NCBI GenBank assembly: GCA_035547155.1
Contig: DASZVJ010000199.1
Span: 1 to 14,044, forward strand
Direction: 5' to 3'
Source of the DNA: CAZNMF01 sp035547155
GTDB lineage: Bacteria > Acidobacteriota > Vicinamibacteria > Vicinamibacterales > SCN-69-37
DNA: 14,044 nt
Positions within the stretch are counted from its first letter, which is position 1, and each line of letters opens with the position of its first letter. Under the pieces are notes generated by a model. It was not told where the DNA came from. It ran no database searches and was given only the letters and a program-made list of their open reading frames with translations. The translations under genes and the position numbers were made by a program. Below, piece by piece: positions 13,657-14,044 of this stretch.

Positions 13657-14044
13657 CTAATCCACGCGCAACGTGTCGATGGGATTGATGCGAAGGGCTC
13701 GGCGCGTCGGCAGCCATGCAGCCGCGAGGCCCGCGCCGGTGACGAGCGCGATGGCGATCGTCATCGTGACGGGATTGGCGCCGCGAATGCCGTACATGAA
13801 TCGATCGGCCAGATGTCCGCCCCACCAGCCGAACGCCGCGCCAGCGGCGATGCCCGTGAGCAGCGGCACGGACGTCTTCGTCAGCACGCTCCGCACGATC
13901 GCGCGCGGCTTCGCGCCGAGGGCCATCCGGATGCCGATCTCCTTTTTCTGCCGGGCGACCACGGCCGCGACGAGGCCGTACATGCCGACCACGGTAAGCA
14001 CGATGGCGGTGACGCCGAGCAGCGTCAACAGCGCGCGTCCGAGC
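13657..14044 (-). CDS. MacB/ADOP-type ABC transporter permease, C-terminal part (cut by window edge)
   Basis: The frame is open through the window edge, so only the last ~128 residues are seen. They are the terminal FtsX-like unit: a helix in LLTLLGVTAIVLTVVGMYGL, the coupling region VVARQKKEIGIRMALGAKPR, two further helices (about residues 56-75 and 88-108 of the visible part) and the closing block LPTRRALRINPIDTLRVD. Canonical MALGA and RRALRINP motifs show it is a normal member of the family. From the rest of the region it is probably another ADOP-type permease of 800-900 residues, but a shorter MacB-like permease is possible. The visible part is intact with no frameshift. The stop lies 11 bases before the small secreted protein gene. 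Confidence 0.85.
   Translation of the reverse strand, partial: LGRALLTLLGVTAIVLTVVGMYGLVAAVVARQKKEIGIRMALGAKPRAIVRSVLTKTSVPLLTGIAAGAAFGWWGGHLADRFMYGIRGANPVTMTIAIALVTGAGLAAAWLPTRRALRINPIDTLRVD

Noticed and set aside
13646..13825. 60-residue N-terminal extension of the small secreted protein
   Set aside because: It overlaps the conserved end of the permease and would bury the signal peptide; the internal ATG has a ribosome binding site.
1..14044. tRNA, rRNA, insertion sequences or att sites
   Set aside because: No cloverleaf, conserved rRNA stretch, transposase, integrase or flanking target duplications were seen on either strand by eye.

Overview
The window is high-GC DNA that reads as a chromosomal segment of an Acidobacteriota bacterium, most likely of the Vicinamibacteria type. 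This is inferred from gene content. Three complete genes and one partial gene encode very large MacB/FtsX-type permeases of the ADOP class (acidobacterial duplicated orphan permease), two of them preceded by PadR-family regulators. That arrangement is characteristic of the phylum. No rRNA, tRNA, transposase, integrase or CRISPR array was seen.

Left end (1-1158, plus strand): a compact run of three small genes. The first encodes a MerE-like membrane protein with a CPCHLP motif. It overlaps by 4 bases (ATGA) a DUF2975 membrane protein, which is followed 7 bases later by a small Xre/Cro-type helix-turn-helix regulator. The last two are a recurrent bacterial pair (YoaS/YozG type). A convergent gap (1159-1269) separates this run from the minus-strand genes. 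It holds alternating TCGAAGTT/AACTTCGA elements and a second stem-loop.

Minus-strand operon 3318-1270: a SAM-dependent methyltransferase, a Pr6Pr/FAR-17a-like membrane protein and a secreted DinB-like protein, spaced 15 and 30 bases apart.

Permease region (3444-12396): PadR regulator 1 (6355-6002) overlaps permease 1 (6005-3444) by 4 bases. Permease 2 (8967-6511) has no PadR partner, and a promoter with a consensus -35 sits so close to its start codon that its mRNA may be leaderless. A short DUF2164 gene (9035-9316, plus) lies between permeases 2 and 3. PadR regulator 2 (12396-12022) is followed 4 bases later by permease 3 (12017-9351) and has a clear palindrome, a likely operator, next to its start codon. 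The three permeases carry different N-termini: prefix domain 1, no prefix, and prefix domain 2.

Right end (12477-14044, minus strand): a toast-rack (LiaF-like) lipoprotein, a strong GC-rich hairpin, a small secreted two-cysteine protein, and the C-terminal end of a fourth MacB/ADOP permease cut by the window edge. No ABC ATPase is encoded here, so the permeases are orphans within this window and would need an ATPase encoded elsewhere. Their substrates cannot be read from the sequence. My best guess is envelope stress or export functions under PadR control. The toast-rack lipoprotein would fit such a theme, but only circumstantially.
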